From Liolophura sinensis (taxonomy: Eukaryota > Mollusca > Polyplacophora > Chitonida > Chitonidae): a stretch of DNA of 64,000 nucleotides. Position numbers and translations under genes: made by a program. This document shows, piece by piece, positions 42,300 to 54,554 of this stretch. How positions within the stretch are numbered: position 1 is the first letter of the stretch; every line of letters begins with the position of its first letter. The notes below the pieces were generated by a model. That model searched no databases. It was not told the DNA's origin and saw nothing but the letters and a program-made list of their open reading frames with translations. The DNA is taken from contig NC_088301.1 of assembly GCF_032854445.1 (NCBI RefSeq), positions 21,137,808 to 21,201,807 of the forward strand, written 5' to 3'.

Positions 42300-42545
42300 T
42301 GGTTCAATACTTCAGGCACTGCCTGGTTTCCTCCACCCATAAAAGTCTGGCCAGGCACCACAATATAATGTGCAACATTCTTGACTTTGAACTTTGACCT
42401 ACAGACTCGAAAGACGTCACAAGTGGTCCTTCAAATGCCATTGACTCCAAGATGCTGAAAATTTAGAAATGCTCTGTCCTGGGTTGAGATTGAACCCGAG
42501 CCTTTGATGCCTGAGTCCTTTGGAATCCGTCACCGTACTATGCAT
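42300..42545. repeat. Diverged SINE remnant with tRNA-like segment
   Basis: GGTTTCCTCCACCCATAAAA resembles a SINE 3' domain (a similar piece is at 30765). On the minus strand, GGCTCGGGTTCAATCTC near 42490 is B-box-like. Confidence 0.35.
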
Positions 42546-44261
42546 ATGTTATTTGAAGAACTACTTCTTTTATCCCAAATACTACAGAGTACTGAATGCA
42601 CAACTCCATTAATTCTCCTCTTTTTAAACTTTTAAGGCTATGTTTTATGAGTGATATCTGACACCTCAAATAGAATGTGTTCACTGATGTGCGTGATGTT
42701 TTAAAGGCGCGCAGTCAACTGTCTAGCTGTTTCTTTTTTTTGTAAATATATCCTTATGGTTCTCGTTGAGGGTGGGAGCTGGTTGATTCAGGGTAGAACA
42801 TGAGAACCCTAACATGTTTATCCTTTCAGAATCCATGGTGATGTGCAGATCATTTTGTCCAGACAGATAGAGCTAAGCTTCACAAGATCAACAATGCGAT
42901 AATAGCCTTTTCAGCCGGCAGGAAGGGAATATAGTTTGTCCGCGTGCAGTATGTTATTAAAGTCTCTCTCTGTAAACTCCTGGCCAATAACAATTATCAC
43001 ACCCAGATTTTATTCCGTCGTCGTCACTTTGCGGTGATTATTTTGATTGACCAATTGTGCATGTTTGAATTTCATGGGCCTGTCATCCTGGCATAGATAT
43101 CTGGAGGCTACTCAGACCTGCAAGATCTCACCAGGGCAAAGACATGCCTGTGGCTTGGACTTAGACATATAGCTGATGTATCCACTAAACAAACGAGGTA
43201 TCGATCGCTATTCATTGGGTATGAAAACACTCAAATTGGTTTCGTTATCCATTGATCTCCTTATCTGTGGCTGGTTGAAGCTGTTGTGGATACAGTTGTT
43301 GGGGTCTGGGTTTATACAGACCCTAGTTGTCTCCCTCGGGGCTCTCCGCACATTGTTAGTCAAGAGCACTGCTAGAAAATCACAAAGAAGCTATTCTTAA
43401 AGGTCACACTTAAAATGGCCCCAGTCAAGAGGCTGTTTTGACTTTAAATCAATTTGACCTGAATGGTTTAGAAAAGTGAAGTTGTGTAATTCACTTAAGA
43501 TGCAAAAATGTTGCGTGTGTACTTTTTTTATCCGTTCTTTATGCATAAGCACTTTTGTTTGAGTGCTCAATGACGTTCATTGAAATTGTCAGTTATAATT
43601 CAGAGCCCAGTTTCACGCATCTCTCTTAACGTTACAAACTCGCAATACCTTGATGACATAATGACTTCAGTACTGGTTGCCGTGATAGTTAAGTGAATGT
43701 AACGCTGAGAGTGTTTCGTGAAGCCAGGGCCTGGGCCTCATTCTTTAAAGAGGAAATATTGTAAGAATGATTTATATTTCAAGTGTATCGAGGCATAATG
43801 CTGGCAGCATGAACACAGAGTGAGTTGTTCAGATGCTTGCCACAAATGGATCCCACGCGCTCGATGTCCCATCACCCCATCTTGTGGTTAAGTTACTTTT
43901 CATTCCATTCTTGGTGAAAGCATTTATGACATCATTACGTCACAGAAAGATTGAACGTCTTTAACCATTGTGCGGAACATTCGGTTCACCTAATTTCATC
44001 AATACGCCTTATGATTGGTTTTGCTGTTTCTCTCATGTAAATATACACTTTGAGGACACATAGCTTTAGTTACAGTTTCCTTACAAAGCAGGAAATTGAT
44101 TGACCTATACAAATCTTGGATAAAAAGAAAATCAATATAAAAAAACAGTAAAAAAAAAACAAACCATTATAATTACCTTAAATTTAATCTTGTATGTCAG
44201 TTCTTCATAAAAACTCAGTGTTTCTGTGTTAGCTCCTTACCTATACTTTAATTCTATACCT
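42546..44261 (+). other. Intron, nothing identified
   Basis: No ferlin exon or known repeat. A pyrimidine-rich minus-strand acceptor at about 44135 (GATTTTCTTTTTATCCAAG) precedes only 30 bp before a GTAAGG string; too short to judge. Confidence 0.35.
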
Positions 44262-44440
44262 CTTCAACTGCCTCTGCAACTAATGTTTTGAAACATTCTG
44301 AGACAACTATGGGGTGTAGAGAAATAATGAAGCTTACATTATTAGTGACTTTAACAAATAACACTAACATCATTTTCATAATAATGGTATATGTGCCCTA
44401 CACGTTGAAAAGGTTGAAGATTTACTTTATGTAGTTCGTT
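44262..44440 (+). repeat. Rep-5 copy 1
   Basis: TTTTGAAACATTCTGAGACA, GGGGTGTAGAGAAATAAT and CGTTGAAAAGGTTGAAGATT, shared with two copies near 54 kb. Confidence 0.7.
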
Positions 44441-44689
44441 TTATGCATGTAGGAAAATATACTATACAGAATGAACCACTGATCTTTGGTAAATTAGTGA
44501 CAAACTTTCCCCTCATGTGATCGCTGCTCACATCAGTATTTACAAATTATTTATGTTACACCTCTTTCATTTACCGGTTCATTTTACATTTATGCTTTTA
44601 GTCACAATTAGGTTAGCTTCAGTCTTTGGGATAAGTGCATAGACTCCCTGGCTATTGTGGCGCCAGGCTTGACTACATGCACAGATGTT

Positions 44690-44765
44690 ATCATTTATTT
44701 ATTCATTTATTTATTTAATTGGTGTTTATCCCTTACAAAAGAATGTGGTGGGAGGATAAACCATG
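44690..44765 (-). repeat. SINE-1 tail with internal deletion
   Basis: TTTATTTAATTGGTGTTTAT then AAAAGAATGTGGTGGGAGG; the GTATAAGTG...CATAAT part is missing. Confidence 0.65.
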
Positions 44766-44769
44766 CAGG

Positions 44770-45745
44770 CACTCAGCGTATAAATGTTGTAACACCTGGA
44801 TATAAAAATCATGCTTTAGAAAAACCCACAATGATATTCCTTTTGCTGGTGATGCGGTTCACCCAGTGGCCAGCCAGCCCCAGTGTAAGAGGTGCCTTGG
44901 GGCCAATTGCTAGTAGAGGCATTAATGACTGACTCCTGGTCAGTCTACCGCTCCTGTCTAGCTCTAATGTCACCTTGAATATCATGAGTCATGAATATTT
45001 GACCAAAGCATGTGCCGGCGACCCGACTGACTCTTGCATTATTTAGGATCATGTGGATGGTTGTCTGAGACGATATAGATGGTCATTTTGTTGATCAATC
45101 TTGATCCGTACGATCTTGTATCACGTGAACTACAGGGGAAGTAAATTAAAATACAATCTTCAACCAGCATGGAATATGTGATATTGTAGTATATAGAAGA
45201 AACATATTTCTGATATATTTTGTATACTTTATTGACTCGTATGTTAAAATTGGCTTCACAGTCGATGAAGGAACATATATGATGGCCATACGTACATGTA
45301 GACACTACACTGAGAACTATATTTAAAAAATCCCCATGGAACCATTGCTGGCTATAAGATCAGCTATAATGCTAGATCTCACTGCAGGTGTTAATAAGCC
45401 AGTTAATTAAGTTAATGACCAGTGGTCACTGATTAGGCATTCAAAATCATTTAGGCAACATAACAACTTCACAATATTTGTACATTCACAGAACTTTACC
45501 CACTAAAGTTTAACAGATATCCTATATCATTTGCTAAATCTCTCTGTTAAGTTTGTCATAAAATGTATAGAATTACACCTCTAAATTCCTCTAAATTGCA
45601 TAACATGTTATACGTGCTATTTAGATTTTTGATTGATTAATTTGTTCTTTTATTTGATACTCTAGATGTCATGTGTCCATGCAATTGACAAGCACTTTTA
45701 ACCACTAAAACCTGACTGGCTCCCATTTTTAATATATAATACCAT
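44770..45745 (+). other. Intron, nothing identified
   Basis: A minus frame of 88 codons at 45039-45305 has no splice or family support. Confidence 0.4.
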
Positions 45746-45749
45746 TTTA

Positions 45750-45930
45750 AAGGAGGCCTTTATTCGTGGGAAGATCTGGCTAAAACCTGCGGATAGTTGT
45801 GAGTTCCCCCATTCCTACCCCCCCCCCCCCAACCCCCCCCCCCCCCCCCCCCGGGCTTGCCGAGTTTCCTTTCACCATAACACTGGCCGCTGCTGTTCAT
45901 GAGTATGGCAATCAATTAATTAGATAAATG
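45750..45930 (+). repeat. SINE-1 with internal poly-C expansion
   Basis: GTGGGAAGATCTGGCTAAAA, AACCTGCGGATAGTTGTG, then two long C runs at 45818-45852 in place of the CCCCCGGGCTC segment, then TTTCACCATAACACTGGCC. The short C run of the family has apparently expanded here. Confidence 0.8.
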
Positions 45931-46186
45931 CATCATTTTATAAGGTTTTATTTGAAATGACAAGCATTTCTATTGTACAGGGCTTTGATTTTTGCAGTTT
46001 AAGTTTAAAATCATTAGGATCTGTGAAGTCTTGTTTAATGCAGAAGATTAAATTTTTTATTATTTGATATAAATGAGCAATCATTGTTTATAATCTGTTT
46101 ACCTGTGGGATGGGCATGATTGGGTTCAGCAGGTGTTGAGCATATACAAACAAGCAGGATGCACAGTTAAGGTTTAAGGCAGTTAC
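45931..46186 (+). other. Intron, nothing identified
   Basis: Short stretch before the antisense exon candidates. Confidence 0.4.
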
Positions 46187-46256
46187 CTGGGGTTTCACTA
46201 CCTTGATCTCCAACATTTGTCTGTTCACATGACAGTCCGCTAGCTCGTTGGGACTT
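46187..46256 (-). CDS. Exon candidate, antisense to the ferlin intron
   Basis: The acceptor GGCTGATGTCATTTCAG and donor CCAG|GTAACT bound 70 bp. With one leading base it reads SPNELADCHVNRQMLEIKVV then KPQ and ends in phase 0, which fits exon 42176-42087. An internal ATG (MLEIKVVKPQ) could also be the true start. A second frame is open too, so the assignment is provisional. Confidence 0.4.
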
Positions 46257-46762
46257 CTGAAATGACATCAGCCATGCTCGAAATGTCATGCAAAATTAAT
46301 CAAGCTCTTTGGACTGTCATGGATATTCAGAGTGAGGTGATGAATGCTGCTTGCTCTTACATGGAGAGTTATCACTGATTTAAGACCAATAATTTCTGTC
46401 TGGAACGATCCAGTTATACCGAGTGGTCTCAGATGTTCATGTTCAGGCAATTACCTGTGATGTATGAGCCCACTTGTTGACCAAGAACAGCCCAATGAGG
46501 CAGGACGAAAAACCCTGAACCCTACTGGACTCGATGGCTTCTTAGTTAATATGTTTCGAATTTCTCTCTTTCATTTGGCTGTCAATGGGATATACAATTT
46601 ACTTCACTTATTAATGTCTCTGTATAAGTGTGTCATGGAAGATTTATCATTATCTTGGAGATATTAAGGTATTTAAACAAAGTGCATTTCTTCTAAATGT
46701 GGACCCCGTCTGATTTTGATTCATTTTGTTGTGTTTTGACATTCCCAAGATAAGTAACTTAC

Positions 46763-46800
46763 CTGTACAGTCAGATAAAGCTGCGTCTTCCATCCTTATG
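46763..46800 (-). CDS. Possible first coding exon of the antisense gene
   Basis: An excellent splice pair: acceptor CTGCATTGCTATTTTCAG and donor ACAG|GTAAGTT around 38 bp. ATG at 46793 gives MEDAALSDCT plus one base (phase 1). It does not join 46256-46187 directly in frame, so an exon lies between them or this is 5' UTR. Confidence 0.4.
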
Positions 46801-47029
46801 CTGAAAATAGCAATGCAGAGAAACATAACCATGGAAATTCTTAAAACTATTAGGTGTATGGTGGTGAATAGATAAATGTTTGCATTAGAGTTCATTTTTG
46901 AAGTTACATGTAAAAAGTGACAGAGCACATAGCAGAACTATTCTGGTGAATGCTACAAATCTTCCTCTGCTGTGGTGATGCAATTCAGTATCGTGTTCCA
47001 GTTGATAATACTCGATCTGTCCACCTCTG

Positions 47030-48165
47030 TAAGATATGCCTCCTGTGGGCGGGTGCATTACCCACCTCTGTAAAATATACCTCTTGTGGGAGGGTGTGCA
47101 TGTATCACCCATCTCTGTAAGATAGAACACCTGTTGTGGGACGGTATGTTGTGTCTACATGTGCAAATATGAAAAAATGTGGTACCTGATGGTGGAGGGC
47201 ATGATTTCTAGCATTGTAAAATGTGATAAAAACGTGATACCTGTTGGTGGAAAGCTTGATTTCTACCATTGTAAAATGTGATAAAAGTGTGACACCTGAT
47301 GGTGGAGGGCATGATTTCTACTGGTGTAAAATGTGGTAAAAATGTGATACCTGATGGTGGAGAGCCTGATTTCTACGTGTGAAAAATTTGATACCTGATT
47401 GTGGAGAGTATGATTCCTACCTGTGCAAAATGTGATAAAAATATGATACCTTTTGGTGGAGAGCATGATTTCTACCACTGTAAAATATGATAAAAATGTG
47501 ATACCTGAGGGAGGGTATACTCTGTCAGCCTGTGTAAAATATGATAAAATGTGATACCTGTTGTGGTAGGATATGCTCTGTCTACCTGTGTAAAATATGA
47601 TAAAAATGTGATACCTGTTATGGGAGGGTATGCTCTGTCTACCTGTGTAAAATATGATAAAAATGTGATAGCTGTTGTGGGAGGGTATGCTCTGTCCATC
47701 TTTGTAAAATATGATAAAAATGTGATAGCTGTTGTGGGAGGGTATGCTCTGTCTACCTGTGTAAAATATGATAAAAATGTGATAGCTGTTGTGGGGAGGG
47801 TATGCTCTGTCTACCTGTGTAAAATATAATAAAAATGTGATACCTGTTGTGGGAGGGTATGCTCTGTCTAAATTTGTAAAATATAATAAAAATGTGATAG
47901 CTGTTGTGGGAGGGTATGCTCTGTCTACCTGTGTAAAATATAATAAAAATGTGATAGCTGTTGTGGGAGGGTATGCTCTGTCTACCTGTGTAAAATATAA
48001 TAAAAATGTGATAGCTGTTGTGGGGAGGGTATGCTCTGTCTGCCTGTGTAAAATATAATAAAAATGTGATAGCTGTTGTGGGGAGGGTATGCTCTGTCTA
48101 CCTGTGTAAAATATAATAAAAATGTGATAGCTGTTGTGGGAAGGTATACTGTGTCATCCTGTGAA
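47030..48165. repeat. 57-bp minisatellite, about 19 units
   Basis: The unit contains AATGTGATAGCTGTTGTGGG, AGGGTATGCTCTGTCTACC and TGTGTAAAATATGATAAA. It is homogeneous at 47540-48165 and diverged at the left edge. Plus and minus frames are open because 57 is divisible by three; 58-bp units break them. Confidence 0.95.
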
Positions 48166-48169
48166 AAAC

Positions 48170-48540
48170 AACATTACAGGAGTTTGGTCTGTTTCCCCCC
48201 AACATGGTTGTATTGGTAGCTATCATAATTAGCATCATCAGTGCAGATGACTTAATTTTAATATTGACCTCTGGGGCTTTGAAAAAACTGTACCATACTG
48301 AACAAAAGAAAGAAACTTCACGTCTTACTTTATGTTTCAAAGATGTACCCATATAGAACGAAGTGTGTTGCTGGTGGATAAATCTTGTTTGTGGAAGTAA
48401 GGAGCGGCACACTAAAGCATAATTAGGCATTAAGGTGCACTTGGTGCACCCTCCATAGTCAATAGTAGCATGATGCAGTGGCCACCTTTTGATTTCACAG
48501 GGAAAAGTCATTGCTGTTGCAGATTGTTTAGTACTGCACA
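48170..48540 (+). other. Stretch between minisatellite and Tc1 relic
   Basis: May include the 3' end of the Tc1-like element; no inverted repeat end was recognised. Confidence 0.3.
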
Positions 48541-48554
48541 TGCTCCCCTCTCTC

Positions 48555-49130
48555 ATTCAGAACAGAAATTAAGGTGACATTGTCGCATTGATTGCTTAAC
48601 ACTTGTGAACACAGCATTTTGCAGCCTGCACCATTACTGTACCAACAAGGTGCCCATCTCTTGAACATTTGAGGCACAAAGACTTCTTCTAAGTGCATCC
48701 CATACATGTTCAATTGAGGTGCGGTGATCTTGATGGCCACTCTATGATGTCAATACCCGCATTCTGCAAGAAATTAGTGTGAAAACAGCTTTGTGTTGTG
48801 TCGCATTGTGATATCAGAGTTGGAGGACTGGACTATATGAGCAGCTATGAATGACACCATATCAGGGACAAGGACCTGGTCACGTCATACCACAGCGTTG
48901 ATGTTTCCAAGAATTGAAACGCTATTGAAATCGATCAACTTCCAGTATGCAGCACTGGGAATGACATTCACTGCTCCAGCGCCACATTTGCACTCTTTCG
49001 TTGACAAATCACAGAGTAATAGGTGATTTGTCGCTAAACACAACCCTACTCCATTGTCTCTGGTTCCAGGGCAGGTGAAGTTTTGCCCAGCGGTTTACCT
49101 GTGTCAGAATCAGTCCAACATAAGGTCATC
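48555..49130 (-). pseudogene. Tc1-like transposase relic
   Basis: The minus strand reads PYVGLILTQVNRWAKLHLPW, then NQRQWSRVVFSDKS with the first catalytic Asp (about 49033). Near the other end come EWPSRSPHLN and, after a small deletion that removes the Pro codon and shifts the frame, IEHVWDALRRSLCA with the catalytic Glu. This is the DDE order of Tc1 rather than mariner. Several stops and shifts break it, and the N-terminal DNA-binding part is not visible. Confidence 0.8.
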
Positions 49131-49134
49131 ACCC

Positions 49135-50850
49135 CACATGGTTGATAATAATTGTATTGGTTGGATGCATCAGGCTACCCCTGGCCACTATGGTATTCAC
49201 CCATATTATCTACCTTGCACTGCCCATTTTCAGTATAATTCATATCTCCAAATGTGAATTTTTTTGTGCAATACATAAAGCCAGTTTTAAGACAAAAGGA
49301 AGGTTGAGAATTTTTTTGTACTGTGATATGGTACAATGTATAACCCATACTAAACTCGATATTAAGAAACTGAAACTGAAAATGAAACTGTTTCATGTAT
49401 CCTTTAAACCAAGGAAATTTTTTCCCTACTCTTAGCCAATCAGTGTTGATTCTGTATCTCTTTAACACAGTATACTGTAGTAAAAGTCATGTTAATCCAT
49501 GATCCAACAATGATCACAGATGTGGTTATGTTGTATGTTATGTAAAAATGCGCATACAGGAAGGATATTTTGCGTTGGTTACTCAACCATTGAGGCTTCC
49601 TCGGCTTCACTCGTACATATCGAATCTGCTCGCAATTAAATACTCTGTGTTTATGCAGCCTGACGTAGCCTATCAGAACTTGTCAGGCTGTGTGATCTCC
49701 TTGCCTCATTTCTTCTCAGCCGATCGAGGTAGACGGATTACCCAGTTGCAAGCGAAGTAGCGTAAATACCATTGTGGATTAAGCCTTTGATCTGTGACAT
49801 ATCCCCTCATTTTCCTGCTCAATGCTGATTAAGTCTATTGGGCATTGCCAGGAATCGTATGTTATTGTGGATGAGTGTATGGGGTATGTCCGTGAGTTGT
49901 AGCATATATCTTATACGAATCTTCTCAGTGTCGGGGCTGGTAGGGAAGCTGAAGCGTCAGGCTGATCAACCTTACTTAGACCAATGCCTGATGGGTGTAT
50001 CATTGTCTACCTAAGGGTCTGGGTGGACAATAGGACACCAATCTGGTTGGTGGGAAGGGGAAGGGTGGGTGGGGTGTGGGTGTCAGATGGCTTATAATGA
50101 AGCTATAAGGGCACAGAACATATGCATGTACATGTTGACACGCATGTACGTTTGCCGGTATATATTGTAAATACGCAATAAAAAAGAAATCAAAAAGCAA
50201 ATCGAATTGCAAATCAAATATACCCAGAATATTCAACGATTACTTTCAGAGATGTAGGAGGCCTAAAGTACCTCTGAGAAATGATGGTCACCATTATTGG
50301 GATTTCAATATATAATATTCAATATTATACTACAGTCGTTATTCTACAGTTTTCAAAAATTACAATTTAGGAAAAATGGTGATTGTCTAATATGTATTTA
50401 GGACTGTCATTGTTTAGCCTCATTGGTATATGCTTTAGGATAGCTTAAAAGTAATGATGAAATGTTAAATGCAAAAACTGAAGATTCTGCTCTTTTGCTG
50501 GGACCAGTTAAGTTCCTACTGTTAAATTACACATAGATGTACATGACAGTTTTGTACGTTGAAAAAGAGAAATGTACTGTGTGCTTGCTCTGATGACTAT
50601 AATTATTTGATTGTATTAACAGCACAAATATAGTCCAATAGCTCCATTATATTTCCATTCAATTTCTGATATGAGCAAAATATCTCGCTGCTTTGTCAAT
50701 GGAGTCACACAGGGGGAAGGTATCAACCATCTGTCTGTGGATGGCTGTGATGTTATCACAAGGGTAGGCCTGCTAGTCACATTATAACCGTGATGGTGGC
50801 CACACTAATTAAGTCTGGACAGTCTAACTGCGTGCATGGTCAGCTACCAT
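49135..50850 (+). other. Intron; possible conserved noncoding patches
   Basis: Bases 49560-49870 and 50690-50870 are GC-richer than their surroundings and contain CTGATTAAG and CTAATTAAG strings (homeodomain-like). No exon recognised. Confidence 0.3.
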
Positions 50851-50874
50851 GACAGATGTTATGCTCCCATACCA

Positions 50875-52000
50875 GACCCACCACTCTGGTCAGTGTGAGG
50901 ACCAATGAGGCATGGGATCTTAGCTGTCAGCGAGTTTTGTCACATCCTGTCAGTGTTAGGATCACTGAGGCATGGGATCGTAGCTCTCAGTGAGTTGTGT
51001 CACATCCTGTCAGTGTGAGGATCACTGAGGCATGGGATCCTACAGGTAGCTGTCACTAAGTTGTGTCACATACTGTCAATGTGAGGATCAGTGAGGCAAG
51101 GGATTGTAGCTATCACTGAGTTTTGTCACATCCTGTCAGTGTGAGGATCAGTGAGGCATGGGATCGTAGCTCTCAGTGAGTTGTGTCACATCCTGTCAGT
51201 GTGAGGATCACTGAAGCATGGGATCCTAGCTCTCAGTGGGTTTTGTCACATCCTGTCAGTGTGAGGATCAGTGAGGCATGGGATCCTAGCTCTCAGTGAG
51301 TTGTGTCACATCCTGTCAGTGTGAGGATCAGTGAGGCATGGGATCCTAGCTCTCAGTGAGTTGTGCCACATCCTTTCAGTGTAAGGATCAGTGAGGCATG
51401 GTATCGTAGCTCTCAGTGAGTTGTGTCACATCCTGTCATTGTGAGGATCAGTGAGGCAAGGGATCGTAGCTGTCACTGAGTTGTGTCACATCCTGTCAGT
51501 GTGAGGATCAATGAGGCATGGGTTTGTAGCTGTCACTGAGTGGTGTCACATCCTGTCAGTGTGAGGATCAGTGAGGCATGGGATCGTAGCTCTCAGTGAG
51601 TTGTGTCACATCCTGTCAGTGTTAGGATCAGTGAAGCATGGTATCGTAGCTCTCAGTGAGTTGTGTCACATCCTGTCAGTGTGAGGATCAGTGAGGCATG
51701 GGATCCTAGCTCTCAATGGGTTTTGTCACATCCTGTTAGTGTGAGGATCAGTGAGGCATGGGATCCTAGCTCTCAGTTAGTTTTGTCACATCCTTTCAGT
51801 GTAATTATCAGTGAGGCATGGGATCCTAGCTCTCAGTGAGTTGTCACATCCTCTCAGTGAGGCATGGGATCGTAGCTCTCAGTGGGTTGTGTCACATCCT
51901 GTCAGTGTGAGGATCAATGAGGCATGGGGTCGTAGCTCTCACTGAGTTGTGTCACATCCTGTCAGTGTGATGATCAGTGAGGTGTGTGGTTGTGTTGGCC
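50875..52000. repeat. 60-bp minisatellite, about 19 units
   Basis: GGATCGTAGCTCTCAGTGAG, TTGTGTCACATCCTGTCAGT and GTGAGGATCAGTGAGGCATG make the unit. It is strictly 60 bp for most copies, with one shortened unit near 51840. Confidence 0.95.
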
Positions 52001-52189
52001 TGAGAATTAGCAAAATTTGTTACCCTGTCATCAGTGAGATGTGTGATATAGCTGTAAGTGTAGAAATATCTAGACCACAGTGTGTCACTTTCTGATATTT
52101 GACTTATCAAATTTAAACTGTTTGAAAGACCAACATATGTATGTGCAATGTGTTTTTGTATCATAATATTGGCCTAGTGGTGGTATGTA

Positions 52190-53300
52190 CACCACACAGT
52201 TGTGTGGAGGGCCTCTACACCACCCAGTTAGGACATCTACGCCACACAATTTGGGCCTCTACACCACACTGTTGTGTGGAGGGCCTCTACACCACACAGT
52301 TGTGTGGAGGGCCTCTACACCACACAGGTGTGTGGAGGGCCTCTACACCACCCAGTTAGGGCCTCTGCACCACATAGCTAGGGCCTCTACACCACACAGT
52401 TGTGTGGAGGGCCTCTACACCACACTGTTTTGTGGAGGGCCTGTACACCACACCGTTGTGTGGAGGGCCTCTACACCACACAGTTTGGGCCTCTACACCA
52501 CACAGTTGTGTGAAGGGCCTCTACACCACACAGTTGTGTGGAGGGCCTCTACACCACACAGTTAGGGCCTCTACGCCACCCAGTTAGGGCCTCTACACCA
52601 CACAGTTAGGGCCTCTACACCACACAGTTAGGGCCTCTACACCACACAGTTGTGTGGAAGCCACCTACACCACACAGTTAGGGCCTCTGCACCACATGGC
52701 TAGGGCCTCTACACCACCCAGTTGTGTGGAGGGCCTCTACACCACACAGTTGTGTGGTGGGCCTCTACACCACCTAGTTAGGGCCTCTATGCCACACAGT
52801 TAGGACCTCTACACCACACAGTTTGGGCCTCTACACCACACAGATGTGTGGAGGGCCTCTACACCACACAGTTGTGTGGAAGGCACCTACACCACACAGT
52901 TAGGGCCTCTGCACCACACAGTTAGGGCCTCTACACCACATAGCTAGGGCCTCTACACCACACAGTTGTGTGGAGGGCACCTCCACCAAACAGTTAGGGC
53001 CTCTACACCACATAGCTAGGGCCTCTACACCACACAGTTGTGTGGAGGGCACCTGCACCACACAGTTAGGGCCTTTACACCACATAGCTAGGGCCTGTAC
53101 ACCACACAGTTGTGTGGAGGGCACCTACACCACACAGTTAGGGCCTCTACACCACATAGCTAGGGTTTCTGCACCACACAGTTGTCTGGAGGGCACCTCC
53201 ACCACACAGTTAGGGCACCTACACCACATAGCTAGGGCCTCTAAACCACACAGTTGTGTGGAGGGCCTGTAAACCACACAGTTGTGTGGGGGGCCTCTAC
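52190..53300. repeat. Mosaic 22/28-bp minisatellite, over 40 units
   Basis: Two related units are intermixed: GGGCCTCTACACCACACAGTTA (22 bp) and one with CACAGTTGTGTGGA (28 bp). The longer unit contains the near-perfect palindrome CCACACAGTTGTGTGG. Toward the right a third variant, CCACATAGCTAGGGC, forms a higher-order pattern. Confidence 0.95.
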
Positions 53301-53305
53301 ACCAC

Positions 53306-53565
53306 ACTCTTTGGCTAAGTGTTTAGTGTGTTAGTTCAGCTAGCACAATGACTAACGAGCCTCTCACCAAGGCAGCTCGTTGTGAGACTGTGTTGAGCTC
53401 AAGCTGGGTTCTTCTCCAATCATACATGTGAAGGTCTGCTAGCAACCTGCGGATGGTCGTGGATTTTCCTTGGGCTTTGCACAGTTTATTCCCAACATAA
53501 TGCTTGCCACCATTTTGCACGTGAAATATTTGTGAGTATGGTGTAAAATGCCGATCAAATAACTG
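53306..53565 (+). repeat. SINE-1, diverged full copy
   Basis: TTGGCTAAGTGTTTAGTGTG head, AGCAACCTGCGGATGGTCGT, ending GGTGTAAAATGCCGATCAA. It starts directly at the end of the 22/28-bp array. Confidence 0.85.
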
Positions 53566-53984
53566 AATAGGCTGGGCAGGTTGATACATGTAGTGTGTCA
53601 TGGATTCATCACTACTGATAAAACACTGGAATTCTTTCTGTCTCAACAGAATAAGACACTTTGCGAAACGAACCTTAACCACTCAAGCATGTCCTTTCTA
53701 ATGGGAGAGTAATTGTTTCGGTCTTGAATCTGATTAACTGCACTACAGCTGTTTGAACTCCTGATACCATATTGATTACTGGAGAGAACATTCGGGTCAT
53801 TGCTAAGGATCATGTTGTTCAGGTTGACATGACAAGTTATGCATCAGCTGGGAATATGGCTGTGCAGGGTTAAGAAGTTTGAATGTATGCTTGCACAGAT
53901 GCATGTGATGTTTGCCTTGTGTATACCCTATATTAGCTCGACAAAGAAATAAAGAAAACTGTGCATGGATATACCTTAATTCTG

Positions 53985-54190
53985 CAACCTTTTTTATCCA
54001 CCCCGGTGAGCAATATTTTGAAACATTTTGAGAGAACTGTGGGGCACAGAGAAACAATTTGCACAGTTTTATGACGCTTTATACATCTTTAGCAACAAAA
54101 ACAAATTTTTGGAGTCATCTTCCTACTAATTATTTGCATAACTTCCACTGGAAATGTGATGTAGAGATCGAAAAGGTTGAAGATTTACAG
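53985..54190 (+). repeat. Rep-5 copy 2
   Basis: TATTTTGAAACATTTTGAGA, GGGCACAGAGAAACAATT, GCACAGTTTTATGACGC and GAAAAGGTTGAAGATTTACA. Confidence 0.75.
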
Positions 54191-54550
54191 TAAGCATATT
54201 TTCTTCTTACATGCATCCATTGTAATTCTTTGTGCCAGCCCAAAGATCAATATAGATTTAATAAAAGAGACCTCAAATGGAGTTGGATACCTTTTGTATG
54301 ACATAGTGTTATGATTAATATGTGAGTGAGGGTGAAATTGAAAGGTCACTAGCCTAATATCGTGTCTTTCCACCTTAATGCATGTGATGTCCAAACATGG
54401 GTGATCCCCGAAGTCTTGAAAATGTCTCTGACATTGGGCAAGTGCTGCTGTCATATGTTGGATGCAGTGCTTGCACCTTGCAGTTTCCTGTTGACTTTGT
54501 GTTAATCCAGTGGAAAGCATGTACCATTGGCCTCATTACCCTTCAATATT
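54191..54550 (+). other. Spacer between two Rep-5 copies
   Basis: Could be part of a longer repeat unit, since the two Rep-5 copies are in the same orientation about 570 bp apart. No gene seen. Confidence 0.35.
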
Positions 54551-54554
54551 TTCA

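Noticed and set aside
47551-48058. Long frames with a repeated VGYALSTCVKYDKN unit
   Set aside because: Created by a 57-bp period divisible by three. 58-bp units break the frame and both strands are open.
52185-53307. Frames of 60-126 codons of LYTTQLCGGPLHH type
   Set aside because: All lie in the 22/28-bp minisatellite and occur on both strands.
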